From contig NZ_AP022579.1 of the NCBI RefSeq assembly GCF_010731295.1, positions 992,001 through 1,056,000 on the forward strand: a stretch of DNA of 64,000 nt, written 5' to 3'. The position numbers and the translations under genes are program-made. Source of the DNA: Mycolicibacterium boenickei (lineage in GTDB: Bacteria > Actinomycetota > Actinomycetes > Mycobacteriales > Mycobacteriaceae). Positions 38,375 to 46,517 of this stretch are shown in pieces. Below the pieces are notes generated by a model. It worked only from the letters and a program-made list of their open reading frames with translations. It was not told the origin of the DNA and made no database searches. Position 1 is the stretch's first letter; each line of letters opens with the position of its first letter.

Positions 38375-39112
38375 GTGACGCGTCGCACGATCAAGATCGA
38401 GATAGCCGTCGTGCTGGCGGTGACCTTCGGGCTCAGCGCCTACACCGCGGGGCTGCGGCTCGTCGAAGCGGTGCTGCTCGGCCTGTCCGGGCAGACCGTC
38501 GCCCTCAACCCGAAGCGCTCCCCGTTCGACCTGATCGACCTCGGCCTGCACCTGGCCGTGGTGCTGCAGCTGTTGGCCTGGGGCGCACTGGCCCTTTACC
38601 TGTTGTGGCGCAGCGGTTTCGGACCGTCGGCAATCGGGTTGTCGCGCCCGCGATGGCGTACCGACGGGCTGGGCGGTCTGGGTCTGGCACTGCTCATCGG
38701 GCTACCAGGGCTGGGCTTCTACGTGCTTGCCCGCGTCCTGGGCCTGAGCGCCGACGTCGAGCCGGCCGAGCTGTACGACACGTGGTGGCGCATCCCGATG
38801 CTGCTCGGTGTGGCGTTCGCCAACGGCTGGGCCGAGGAGATCATCGTGGTGGGGTTCCTGCTGACCCGGCTGCGCCAGCTCGATGTGAGTCCCGGGCGGG
38901 CGCTGGTGATCTCCAGCCTGTTGCGCGGCGCATATCACCTGTACCAGGGCTACAGTGCCGGCCTGGGGAATGTGGTGATGGGGCTGGTGTTCGGCTACGC
39001 CTGGCAGCGCACGGGGCGGCTGTGGCCGCTGATCATCGCCCACACCCTGATCGACGCGGTGGCGTTCGTCGGATACGCGCTCGTGGCGGATCACCTGAGC
39101 TGGCTGCGATAA
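38375..39112 (+). CDS. CPBP-family intramembrane metalloprotease
   Basis: 245 aa, GTG start, about seven membrane helices. The CAAX-protease/bacteriocin-processing signature is visible: AEEIIVVGFLLTRLR (the EExxxR-like motif), SSLLRGAYHLYQG and the IIAHTLIDA C-terminal motif with His. The substrate is unknown. The gene lies between the DUF2470 gene and the LCP gene, 25 bp before the latter, and is probably co-transcribed with it. Confidence 0.85.
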   Translation: MTRRTIKIEIAVVLAVTFGLSAYTAGLRLVEAVLLGLSGQTVALNPKRSPFDLIDLGLHLAVVLQLLAWGALALYLLWRSGFGPSAIGLSRPRWRTDGLGGLGLALLIGLPGLGFYVLARVLGLSADVEPAELYDTWWRIPMLLGVAFANGWAEEIIVVGFLLTRLRQLDVSPGRALVISSLLRGAYHLYQGYSAGLGNVVMGLVFGYAWQRTGRLWPLIIAHTLIDAVAFVGYALVADHLSWLR

Positions 39113-39137
39113 CGCATCCGGCACGTACATTTCTGCT

Positions 39138-40400
39138 GTGGACGACTTCAGCGCATCGCGCGGACATCCCGACCCGCGCTCGCGGCGTCCGGGACCGCGC
39201 CGTCCTGCCGCCGAGCCGCCACAGGTGATCCGCCGGGATCCGAACTACCGCCCGGCGTGGCCACCGAATCCGCCCACGCCGCCGCCACGCACGCCACCAC
39301 CACCTCCCCGGCGCCGGGCCACGCCGCCGCAGCAGCCCCCGCCGCCCCGGCAACCCCCGAGACGCCCACCGCGTCCGCCCGCGCCCGGACCCGCGGCTGC
39401 GCGCCCTCCCGCGCCGGCACCGGTGCGCAAACCCCGGAAACGACGGCATTGGGGCCGGCTGGTGCTGGCGGTGCTGCTGGTCGCCGTGGTGGCACTGATC
39501 GGCGGCGCCTTCTGGGTCGACTCGTCGCTGCACCGCATCCCCGCGCTCGCCGATTACCCCGAGCGCCCCGGTGCGGCGCACGGCACCACCTGGCTGCTGG
39601 TCGGATCCGACAGTCGCCAGAACCTGAGCCCCGAGCAGCAGGCCGACCTGGCCACCGGGGGTGACATCGGCAACGGCCGGACCGACACCATCCTGTTGGT
39701 GCACATCCCCGGCCTCGGCTCGGGCACCCCGGCCACCATGGTCTCGATCCCCCGGGACTCCTACCTGCCGATTCCCGGCTACGGCGAGGACAAGGTCAAC
39801 GCGGCGTTCTCCCTGGGCGGGGCGCAGCTGCTGGCTCAGACCGTCGAGCAGGCGACCGGCCTGCACCTCGACCACTACGCCGAGATCGGGTTCGACGGTT
39901 TCGCCGCGATGGTCGACGCCGTGGGTGGGGTGACGATGTGCCCGGCCGAACCGATCAGCGACCCGCTGGCCGGGATCGACCTGCCGGCGGGCTGCCAGGA
40001 ACTCGACGGTCGCAGCGCGCTCGGCTACGTCCGCACCCGCGCCACGCCGCGCGCCGACCTGGATCGCATGAACAACCAGCGGGCGTTCATGTCCGCCCTG
40101 CTGCACCGGGCCACCAGCCCGGAGGTCCTGCTCAACCCGTTGCGGTGGCAGCCCATGGCCAAGGCCGCCACCAACTCGGTGGCGGTCGACGAGGACGCGC
40201 ACGTGTGGGATCTGGGCCGGCTCGCCTGGGCGATGCACGGTGATGACATGGTCACCACGACGGTGCCGATCGGCGAATTCACCGGCAGCGATTCGGGTGC
40301 GGTCGTGGTGTGGGACAGCGACGCCGCCGGCCGCCTGTTCACCGCGCTGGCCAACGACGCAACCGTCCCCGAGGACGTCATCGAAAAGCCCCAACCTTGA
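39138..40400 (+). CDS. LytR-CpsA-Psr (LCP) ligase
   Basis: 420-aa membrane enzyme of the family that attaches arabinogalactan to peptidoglycan. GTG start. Residues 1-100 are a Pro/Arg-rich cytosolic arm, a membrane helix follows (about 107-128), and the LCP domain (about 145-330) has GSDSRQNL, RTDTILLVHI, SIPRDSYL and DRMNNQRAF, which supply the Arg/Asp pyrophosphate pocket. From memory Rv3840 at this locus is a short relative, so the full-length gene here is notable. Confidence 0.88.
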   Translation: MDDFSASRGHPDPRSRRPGPRRPAAEPPQVIRRDPNYRPAWPPNPPTPPPRTPPPPPRRRATPPQQPPPPRQPPRRPPRPPAPGPAAARPPAPAPVRKPRKRRHWGRLVLAVLLVAVVALIGGAFWVDSSLHRIPALADYPERPGAAHGTTWLLVGSDSRQNLSPEQQADLATGGDIGNGRTDTILLVHIPGLGSGTPATMVSIPRDSYLPIPGYGEDKVNAAFSLGGAQLLAQTVEQATGLHLDHYAEIGFDGFAAMVDAVGGVTMCPAEPISDPLAGIDLPAGCQELDGRSALGYVRTRATPRADLDRMNNQRAFMSALLHRATSPEVLLNPLRWQPMAKAATNSVAVDEDAHVWDLGRLAWAMHGDDMVTTTVPIGEFTGSDSGAVVVWDSDAAGRLFTALANDATVPEDVIEKPQP

Positions 40401-40402
40401 GC

Positions 40403-40421
40403 TTAGGCAAAGCTAAATTAG
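40403..40421 (+). promoter_or_regulatory. distal IdeR box upstream of bfrB
   Basis: TTAGGCAAAGCTAAATTAG matches 13 of 19 consensus positions, 128 bp before the bfrB ATG. Together with the proximal box it fits the tandem arrangement by which Fe-IdeR activates bfrB in M. tuberculosis. Confidence 0.6.
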
Positions 40422-40477
40422 GTAATAGCAAATTCTGTTCAGCAAATGTAATGCGCGCCACACTGTACCGGGCCGAC

Positions 40478-40496
40478 TAAGGTAAAGCTGACCTCA
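40478..40496 (+). promoter_or_regulatory. proximal IdeR box upstream of bfrB
   Basis: TAAGGTAAAGCTGACCTCA matches 14 of 19 positions of the IdeR consensus and ends 53 bp before the ATG. It is 75 bp (seven helical turns) from the distal box, measured start to start. Confidence 0.7.
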
Positions 40497-40549
40497 ATGA
40501 GGTCAACCTTCGATGACAATGCGCCCTGACCTGCGATATCCTCGCGATC

Positions 40550-41098
40550 ATGACGACGACCGGTGAACTCGACACGAAATTCCACGCACTTATCTCCGAC
40601 CAGATCCGCAGCGAGTTCACCGCGGCACAGCAATACATCGCAATTGCGGTTTATTTCGACGGCGCCGACCTCCCGCAGCTCGCCAAGCACTTCTATGCGC
40701 AGGCGGTCGAAGAGCGCAACCACGCCATGATGCTGGTCCAGTACCTGCTCGATCGGGATGTCGACGTCGAGATCCCCGGGGTCGATGCGGTGTGCAACCG
40801 GTTCGATGCTCCCCGTGACGCCCTCGCCCTGGCACTCAGCCAGGAGCGCACCGTCACCGAGCAGATCAGCCGGCTCGCCAGTGTCGCCCGCGAGGAGGGC
40901 GACTACCTCGGCGAGCAGTTCATGCAGTGGTTCCTCAAGGAGCAGATCGAAGAGGTCTCGTCGATGGCGACGCTGGTGCGCATCGCCGACCGCGCCGGCT
41001 CAAACCTGTTCCACATCGAGGATTTCGTCGCCCGCGAACTCGCCGGTGGCGCCGGGGCGGACACGAGCGCCCCGAAGGCCGCAGGCGGCAACCTCTAG
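40550..41098 (+). CDS. bfrB: ferritin BfrB
   Basis: Iron-storage 24-mer subunit, 182 aa, four-helix bundle. Ferroxidase residues Glu22, Glu55 and His58 are in the expected places (IRSEFTAAQQY; VEERNHAM). No heme-ligating Met pattern, so it is a ferritin rather than a bacterioferritin. The C-terminus ends in an Ala/Gly-rich tail. Two upstream IdeR boxes imply activation in iron-replete cells. Confidence 0.95.
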   Translation: MTTTGELDTKFHALISDQIRSEFTAAQQYIAIAVYFDGADLPQLAKHFYAQAVEERNHAMMLVQYLLDRDVDVEIPGVDAVCNRFDAPRDALALALSQERTVTEQISRLASVAREEGDYLGEQFMQWFLKEQIEEVSSMATLVRIADRAGSNLFHIEDFVARELAGGAGADTSAPKAAGGNL

Positions 41099-41105
41099 GC
41101 GGCCC

Positions 41106-41975
41106 TCAATCCCGGCCCGCACCCGTCAGGCCGTTCTGCAGCCAACTCTTGGTGCGGCCGGGATGGTTGGTGGCGACCCAACCCACCCCGATGTCGCGGC
41201 AGAACTGGACGTCCTCGTAGTGGTCGACGGTCCAGCAGTACAGGGCACGTCCCTGGGCGGCAGCGCGGTCGACCAGTTCCGGATGCTCGCGCAGCGTCGC
41301 GATGGACGGTCCGACGGCTGTGGCCCCGACCGTGGTGGCGGCACTGCCGCCGAGGTATCGCGACGTCTCGCCGAGTAGCACGGTCGGCAGCATCGGGGCA
41401 GCCCGGCGGATCCGCCACACCGCGGCCGCCGAGAAGGACATCACCACCGCACGGGACAGATCGGCCGAGGCCGGCGCGGCGATGCCGTACCGGTGCAGCA
41501 GGGCCAGCACCTTGTTCTCCACCAGAGCGCCGTAGCGCACGGGGTGTTTGGTCTCGATGAACAGCTTGACCGGCCGGTTCCAGTCCAGCACCAGCGAGAC
41601 GAGGTCGTCGAGGGTCAGCAGCCCGGTGTCCCCGATCGGGCCTTCAGGCACGGCGCTCTCATCGCCACCGCCCCGCCCGCCGGCATGCCAGGACCCGTAG
41701 TCCAGCCGGCGCAGTTCGGCCAAGGTCATCTCGCTGACCAGACCGGTGCCGGTCGAGGTGCGGTCGATCCGGCGGTCATGCACACACACCAGGTGCCCGT
41801 CGCGGGTCAGACGCACATCGCATTCCACGCCGTCGGCACCCTCGCGCAACGCGAGATCGTACGCGGCGAGCGTGTGTTCGGGCTTGTCGGCGGAAGCTCC
41901 GCGGTGGGCCACCACGAACGGATGCCCAGGCCCCGGTGTCGCCTGCGCAGCGGCTCCGTCGTCGCCCGTTTCCAT
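41106..41975 (-). CDS. glpQ1: glycerophosphodiester phosphodiesterase (GlpQ1-like)
   Basis: Hydrolyses glycerophosphodiesters to glycerol-3-phosphate and an alcohol. 289 aa with the GDPD signature: HRGASADKPEHTLAAY, EADGVECDVRLTRDGHLVCVHD and the distal ETKHP segment. No signal peptide, so likely cytosolic. It converges on bfrB with 7 bp between stops and is 5 bp from the DUF4328 gene stop, suggesting co-transcription with it. Confidence 0.92.
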   Translation of the reverse strand: METGDDGAAAQATPGPGHPFVVAHRGASADKPEHTLAAYDLALREGADGVECDVRLTRDGHLVCVHDRRIDRTSTGTGLVSEMTLAELRRLDYGSWHAGGRGGGDESAVPEGPIGDTGLLTLDDLVSLVLDWNRPVKLFIETKHPVRYGALVENKVLALLHRYGIAAPASADLSRAVVMSFSAAAVWRIRRAAPMLPTVLLGETSRYLGGSAATTVGATAVGPSIATLREHPELVDRAAAQGRALYCWTVDHYEDVQFCRDIGVGWVATNHPGRTKSWLQNGLTGAGRD

Positions 41976-41980
41976 ACGGC

Positions 41981-43093
41981 CTATGCTGCCGGGTTCTGCC
42001 CTTGGGTCTCAACCGGAACGGCGGATTCAGCCGAATCCTCACGATTCTGCGAAGGCTCGGGCTCCCGCGAAGGCTCCTCGGTCTCGGCCCCGGTCTCGGG
42101 AGCGTCGGGCTCCACCACCACCCAGTGCGGGATGCTGCGCTGAGCCGTCGTACCGCTGCCCTCGAAGCCGGAGAACACCTTGGCGGTCAGCAGGAAGGCC
42201 ACCAGCGCCAGCAGATAGCCGACGATCGTCATCACAGTGTTGTCGGCGATGTTCTGCGAGGTGTTGTTGAAGAAGGTCACGTACACGGTGCTCGCCATCG
42301 ACCACGTCGCCACCACTGCGCTGAGCACCAACGCGATCCACCACATCACGATCAGTCGCCGCAGGTGTGAGAGACGGCCTTCGAGTGCGGCCAGTTCCCA
42401 CACGAACACCGGTGCCATCACCAGGTTCACGCCGGGCACCAGGCAGCCGAGCCACAACGTCCTGGCGCTGCGGGGATCCGCCTCGCCGTGCGCGGCGTAG
42501 CCGGCCGCCCGGCGTGCGATCAGCCAGCGCACGAGTGCCACCACCGTCAAGACCACGCCGACGATCGCCACGACGCTGGCCAGCAGGCCGATCACCACGC
42601 CGCCGATGGCGATCAGCGGGTGCAGCAGCACACTGCGGTTGATCAGTAGCAGTGCGTACCGGATCACATGGGCGAAGGCCGCGATGCCCAACACCACCAT
42701 GGCGGCGACGAGCATGAGACGTACCGCGCCCACGTTGGACTCGTCGGCGGTTTTCTCGGGTTGCTCGTCGAGATCGAAGTGCTGGTGCAACCCCCAGCTC
42801 GGGATCGTGCGGTAGTGCGGGGTCGGCCCGAGCGAGCGCCGCTGGCGCCGCTGGTACGGCGGGGCGCCAGGACGCAGCGCGACCCAGCGATAGCCCTGCG
42901 CGAGTCGCGGCGGGCGCTGTCCCGGTGCCTGCGCGGAAGACGTGGGCGGCTGCGCGGGAGGAGGTCCCCACTGGGCCTGGGGCGACGCCGGCGCAGAAGG
43001 CGCCAACAACGAGCCTCCGCACCGGGGACACCACGACCGCTGCCGGTCACGCACGTTCCAGCGCGTCCCGCACTGCGAACACACCTGGATCAT
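41981..43093 (-). CDS. zinc-ribbon/DUF4328 membrane protein (Rv3843c-like)
   Basis: 370 aa. The N-terminal zinc ribbon (CSQCGTRWNVRDRQRSWCPRCGG) leads into a Pro-rich linker (about 30-115) and a block of five or so membrane helices (about 125-300) ending in SGFEGSG. The C-terminal tail is rich in Glu. The domain order matches mycobacterial DUF4328 proteins, whose function is unknown. Confidence 0.82.
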   Translation of the reverse strand: MIQVCSQCGTRWNVRDRQRSWCPRCGGSLLAPSAPASPQAQWGPPPAQPPTSSAQAPGQRPPRLAQGYRWVALRPGAPPYQRRQRRSLGPTPHYRTIPSWGLHQHFDLDEQPEKTADESNVGAVRLMLVAAMVVLGIAAFAHVIRYALLLINRSVLLHPLIAIGGVVIGLLASVVAIVGVVLTVVALVRWLIARRAAGYAAHGEADPRSARTLWLGCLVPGVNLVMAPVFVWELAALEGRLSHLRRLIVMWWIALVLSAVVATWSMASTVYVTFFNNTSQNIADNTVMTIVGYLLALVAFLLTAKVFSGFEGSGTTAQRSIPHWVVVEPDAPETGAETEEPSREPEPSQNREDSAESAVPVETQGQNPAA

Positions 43094-43134
43094 CCGACCA
43101 GCCTAGCCACGATCTTCCGAGAGGTTCGGAGCGG

Positions 43135-43476
43135 TCAGACGCTGCCCGCGCCGCCGGCGTCGGTGATGACCGGGCGTCCGGCCCCGGCCCAGGCCAGCAT
43201 TCCGCCCTCGACGTTGATCGGGGTGTAGCCGTTACGGGCCAGGTAGTTCGCCACCCGCAGGGAGCGTCCGCCGGCATGGCAGATCACGTAGAGCTCGGCG
43301 TCAGGGTCGATCTCGGCGATCCGCGCCGGAACGTCGCCCATCGGGATGTGCTGTGCGCCCGCGGCGTGGCCGCGCTGCCACTCGTCGTCCTCACGGACGT
43401 CGAGCAGCACGACGGCCCCTTCGAACGTGGTGGGTACCGCAGCGATATCTACCTGCCCGACTTCCACATCGTCCAT
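43135..43476 (-). CDS. single-domain rhodanese-like sulfurtransferase
   Basis: 113 aa. The active-site loop CHAGGRS carries the persulfide Cys; DVREDDEWQRGHAAGAQHIP is the CH2A-type start of the domain. It lies 41 bp upstream of the DUF4328 start. The sulfur acceptor is unknown. Its upstream region (43477-43909) contains the DnaA-box-like cluster. Confidence 0.9.
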   Translation of the reverse strand: MDDVEVGQVDIAAVPTTFEGAVVLLDVREDDEWQRGHAAGAQHIPMGDVPARIAEIDPDAELYVICHAGGRSLRVANYLARNGYTPINVEGGMLAWAGAGRPVITDAGGAGSV

Positions 43477-43553
43477 GCCTCCAATGCTCGCATGCCCACG
43501 GTGCCGGACGCACCCGACCCGGACGGCTCCCCGCGCCGTTTAGCAACGGGAAG

Positions 43554-43652
43554 CTATCCACAGTTTCCACAGGTTCATCCACAGCCCGGCACCAGCGCGG
43601 AAGGCTCCGAGGTGGGAGTTACTGTGCGGTAGCTGTCCAAGACTGTGGATAA
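43554..43652. other. cluster of DnaA-box-like sequences
   Basis: Against TTATCCACA: CTATCCACA at 43554-43562 (8 of 9), GTTTCCACA at 43563-43571 (7 of 9), TCATCCACA at 43575-43583 (8 of 9), and the perfect box TGTGGATAA (reverse) at 43644-43652. The first three point the same way and are spaced 9-12 bp apart. No dnaA, dnaN or rpmH gene is in the window, so this is not the standard origin. Confidence 0.6.
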
Positions 43653-43831
43653 ACCTGGGCCATCCGCCGCGACGATCAACAACCGTCACCGGTGCGGAGC
43701 GAAATTAAGCATTCGGCTAAACGCGGCCACGAACATGGACCCGGCTCAGTTGAGATCAGCCTGATTCCAGTGGGACGGTGCGGCGCATCCACTTACGCGG
43801 AGGCCGATTTTCCCCTGACCATTACAGGGTC

Positions 43832-43861
43832 TATGATCGGCGTCACACCAGCTGTTGTGAC
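43832..43861 (+). promoter_or_regulatory. candidate -10 with GTCACA/TGTGAC dyad
   Basis: TATGAT (43832-43837) is a good -10. Four bases later GTCACA-N8-TGTGAC (43842-43861) forms an inverted repeat covering the expected start of transcription. The orientation is opposite to a Crp site (TGTGA-N6-TCACA). The -35 is poor. It would drive the 52-aa membrane protein and perhaps sodA. Confidence 0.4.
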
Positions 43862-43909
43862 AGAACTCACTGGGGGGCAAGCATTGATCGTGCAGGTCAG
43901 GAGTGTTTG

Positions 43910-44068
43910 ATGGCGTCACATCCGATCGGATCGGGATCAGCCTTTCCGCAGCCCGAATGGCATTCGTCCGGGCATCTGCACACCCGTAACCAGCTGATGG
44001 CCTTCCTCCGGGCCAGCGTGATCGCGCTGCTGTTGCTCGGCGTGCTCGCCGTGATCGTCTTGTTCTGA
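43910..44068 (+). CDS. small single-span membrane protein
   Basis: 52 aa, ATG at 43910 preceded by TCAGGAG. Residues 1-30 are hydrophilic with several His; residues 32-52 form one hydrophobic helix (SVIALLLLGVLAVIVLF) ending at the C-terminus. Short but well formed; no family recognised. 151 bp before sodA. Confidence 0.6.
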   Translation: MASHPIGSGSAFPQPEWHSSGHLHTRNQLMAFLRASVIALLLLGVLAVIVLF

Positions 44069-44125
44069 CCGTTGCCCCATCGGGTATACGTGGGGGCGGC
44101 ACGCGCGTCCTTGCGGTGCGCCCTG

Positions 44126-44196
44126 CGATGGAGCAATGTTGGCAGCGATCTTGAGTGTCGAAACTTCAGGATCGATGACGACGCCTCGCTCCATCG
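44126..44196 (+). promoter_or_regulatory. long-range stem in the sodA leader
   Basis: CGATGGAGC (44126-44134) is the exact reverse complement of GCTCCATCG (44188-44196), 53 bases apart; the stem ends 23 bases before the GTG. TATACG near 44087 could be a -10 upstream of the leader. The stem may shape the 5' UTR of sodA mRNA; no known riboswitch fits. Confidence 0.35.
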
Positions 44197-44219
44197 ATCG
44201 ATAATGAGGAAGGAATCTC

Positions 44220-44843
44220 GTGGCTGAATACACCTTGCCGGACCTGGATTACGACTACGGAGCGCTGGAGCCCCACATCTCCGGGCAGATCAACGAGCTC
44301 CACCACAGCAAGCACCACGCGGCCTACGTGAAGGGCGTCAACGACGCGGTCGCCAAGCTCGACGAGGCACGGGCCAACGGCGACCACGCCGCGATCTTCC
44401 TCAACGAGAAGAACCTGGCCTTCCACCTCGGTGGCCACGTGAACCACTCGATCTGGTGGAAAAACCTGTCCCCCAACGGTGGTGACAAGCCGACCGGCGA
44501 CCTCGCCGCGGCGATCGATGACCAGTTCGGTTCGTTCGACAAGTTCCAGGCGCAGTTCACCGCCGCCGCCAACGGGCTGCAGGGCTCGGGCTGGGCCGTG
44601 CTCGGCTACGACAGCCTCGGCGACCGCCTGCTCACCTTCCAGCTCTACGACCAGCAGGCCAACGTGCCGCTCGGCATCATTCCGCTGCTTCAGGTCGACA
44701 TGTGGGAGCACGCGTTCTACCTGCAGTACAAGAACGTCAAGGCCGATTACGTCAAGGCGTTCTGGAACGTCGTGAACTGGGAGGACGTGCAGAACCGCTA
44801 CGCGGCGGCCACCTCCAAGACCAACGGCCTGATCTTCGGCTAG
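44220..44843 (+). CDS. sodA: superoxide dismutase SodA, Mn-type residue set
   Basis: 207 aa, GTG start with GGAAGGAA upstream. Metal ligands are His28, His76, Asp160 and His164 (VDMWEHAF). Residue 145 is Gln (YDQQAN), where the iron enzyme of M. tuberculosis has His; published work ties this residue to metal choice, and Gln favours manganese, as in M. smegmatis. No classical signal peptide; mycobacterial SodA is exported by SecA2 in some species. Confidence 0.96.
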   Translation: MAEYTLPDLDYDYGALEPHISGQINELHHSKHHAAYVKGVNDAVAKLDEARANGDHAAIFLNEKNLAFHLGGHVNHSIWWKNLSPNGGDKPTGDLAAAIDDQFGSFDKFQAQFTAAANGLQGSGWAVLGYDSLGDRLLTFQLYDQQANVPLGIIPLLQVDMWEHAFYLQYKNVKADYVKAFWNVVNWEDVQNRYAAATSKTNGLIFG

Positions 44844-44893
44844 TCCCGGTTCGGTCCGATCGAGGGCTGGATCAGTTTCTGATCTCTCACCAA

Positions 44894-44921
44894 GGGGCGT
44901 CGCGCGACTGCGTGACGCCCC
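44894..44921 (+). terminator. terminator hairpin downstream of sodA
   Basis: GGGGCGTC (44894-44901) pairs with GACGCCCC (44914-44921) across a 12-base loop, 50 bp past the sodA stop. A weak T-rich stretch (CATTTCTG) follows a few bases on. Confidence 0.65.
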
Positions 44922-45086
44922 GCCCTCATTTCTGGGGCCTGCCCATTCTTGGCCGACTCGTTACCGGGCCGGGTCCCGTGTCGTCTTGCACAGCTGCGAC
45001 GACTGCCGCATTCTGATCTGATCGACCCACAGAAGTGTCGGAGCACCGGTCAGCCGGTGGCCCAACACCGATGTCCCGGAGGCGAT

Positions 45087-45623
45087 ATGGATACGACGGG
45101 GTCCGGCAGGGCGATCGAGATCGCCCCCTTCCACTCCGGTGGTGCGCTCAAAGGATTCGTGGTCTCGGGTCGGTGGCCTGACTCCACCAAAGAGTGGGCA
45201 CAACTTCTCATGGTTACGGTCCGTATCGCTTCGCTGCCCGGATTGCTCTCCACCACAACGATTTTCGGCGTCCGCGAGGAATTGCCCGAGCAGCCCCATC
45301 CCGGCACAGTCGGCCTGGTCATCGCGGAGGGCCCGGTGGTCGGCGAATCCGCGGTTCCACCCGGGTATTTCGCCGACCATCAACCACCGGCGCTGTTGAT
45401 GCTGCACCCGCCTTCGGAGACGACTCCGTCGCTTCCCGAATGCACCGGCGCGGCCTCGGGATGCGTACTGCTGCCCGGCCTTCCGTACCTCGGGCTCGAA
45501 CATCGGGCAGCCTGGGTCGAGGCCGAATCGGATGGCACGGTGACCTCGGTGGTCAGCCGGGTCGGCGTCGATCCGATCAGCCACCCCGATACCGCGATCC
45601 TGGCAATGCTCCTGGCGGCGTAG
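45087..45623 (+). CDS. conserved hypothetical protein (Rv3847-like)
   Basis: 178 aa from the ATG at 45087, which follows CGGAGGCGAT; the longer frame from 44949 includes non-coding sequence. No signal peptide or membrane helix, and no motif I recognise. The C-terminal half has a hydrophobic run (DTAILAMLLAA). The size and position between sodA and espR match Rv3847 (177 aa, from memory), so it is a conserved mycobacterial protein. Confidence 0.78.
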   Translation: MDTTGSGRAIEIAPFHSGGALKGFVVSGRWPDSTKEWAQLLMVTVRIASLPGLLSTTTIFGVREELPEQPHPGTVGLVIAEGPVVGESAVPPGYFADHQPPALLMLHPPSETTPSLPECTGAASGCVLLPGLPYLGLEHRAAWVEAESDGTVTSVVSRVGVDPISHPDTAILAMLLAA

Positions 45624-46517
45624 CGGTGCCAGAACCGGGACATCCTCTCCAAAGAGGAGAATCTGGCTACCCAAAATGGGGAAGAAACGTAGCGGTCTCG
45701 GCAGACAACGGCTAAGGTCCTCAAGATCAGCGAAGGGCAGCAGCCCGCAATCGTCGCGTCGACACGGTGGCATCAGCCCGGCCGACTAACCGCGATGCGG
45801 TGGGTGAGACCTTCGACCGTATGTAAGTGCGCCGCGCGAGCGGCACGTATCGGCGGTGTGTCGAAAGGTCGCCATGTCCGCAGCCGTAGGCGTCTGCGTG
45901 AGCGCCAGCAGCAGAGGCGCCGCATTCGGCGACCCGCCTCGGACATCAGATAGCCGTGACACCCCGCCGCAACCGTGGCCGCAGCCCGATTTGTACCGGC
46001 GATTGTCCCTCGACAACGCAAACCACCGCCGGTTTCCGTCCCGCAACCCCGCCTGGAATCGGCTCCGGAATCCTTCCGTGACCGTCTGGCTATCCCACGC
46101 AAGGGGGCTGATGCGCATTCCATCGTCCAACCTGTAACGTGTTCCACGTCGTTCGACAACGGCGTCGCGCGCAATCCGACGCAACCCGGGGTCCCGGCTA
46201 CAGCAAATATCCGTTTCCCCTAGTCACGGACCCGCCGCGGTTGCCGGCTCAGAAGTTGATCATGATCGAGCGCACCCGTGCGCGCAGCTCATCGCGCCCA
46301 ATACAACGCGACCGTCACCTTTTGCATTGCCAGACGGCGCAATCCCGCTCCACCTCCATGGCGAAGGCCTCGGTTTCCGTGGCAGAGACTGTCAAAACAC
46401 AAAGCTAGTTTAACTTTTGTGGCGTTTGCACTTGGTTGTCGTCACAACACTCGCTACCATAGTCAGCAAATACGCCGCCTATTCGTACCGCTCGTGAAGC
46501 ATGTGGAGGTCAAATCG
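45624..46517. other. 894-bp region upstream of espR without a supported gene
   Basis: Several open frames exist but none has a ribosome site plus coherent translation; they are Arg/Ser-rich shadows. A short hairpin TCCTCT-CCAA-AGAGGA lies near 45647-45662, after the Rv3847-like stop. The last 130 bp are more AT-rich and contain the candidate espR promoter. M. tuberculosis has Rv3848 here (from memory); nothing resembling it was seen. Confidence 0.6.
46432..46460 (+). promoter_or_regulatory. candidate espR promoter
   Basis: TTGGTT (46432-46437) and TACCAT (46455-46460) are separated by 17 bp, giving a start near 46467 and a leader of about 50 bases. The preceding AT-rich sequence (around 46396-46420) may bind a nucleoid protein, possibly EspR itself. 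Confidence 0.45.

Larger units (their letters stand above)
43477..43909. other. 433-bp intergenic region between rhodanese and small membrane protein genes
   Basis: No reading frame here has a ribosome site or family match. It contains four DnaA-box-like sites within 100 bp (43554-43652) and a candidate promoter with an operator dyad (43832-43861). The stretch in between (43690-43800) shows nothing recognisable. Confidence 0.7.

Noticed and set aside
43554..43652. Chromosomal replication origin
   Set aside because: DnaA-box-like sites are present, but dnaA, dnaN, rpmH and an AT-rich unwinding region are not. Kept only as a cluster.
43842..43861. Crp site
   Set aside because: The arms are in the opposite order (GTCACA...TGTGAC) and the spacer is 8, not 6.
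45773..46184. Minus-strand frames upstream of espR (132-133 aa)
   Set aside because: No ribosome site, Arg-rich random-looking text, and they overlap each other in different frames.
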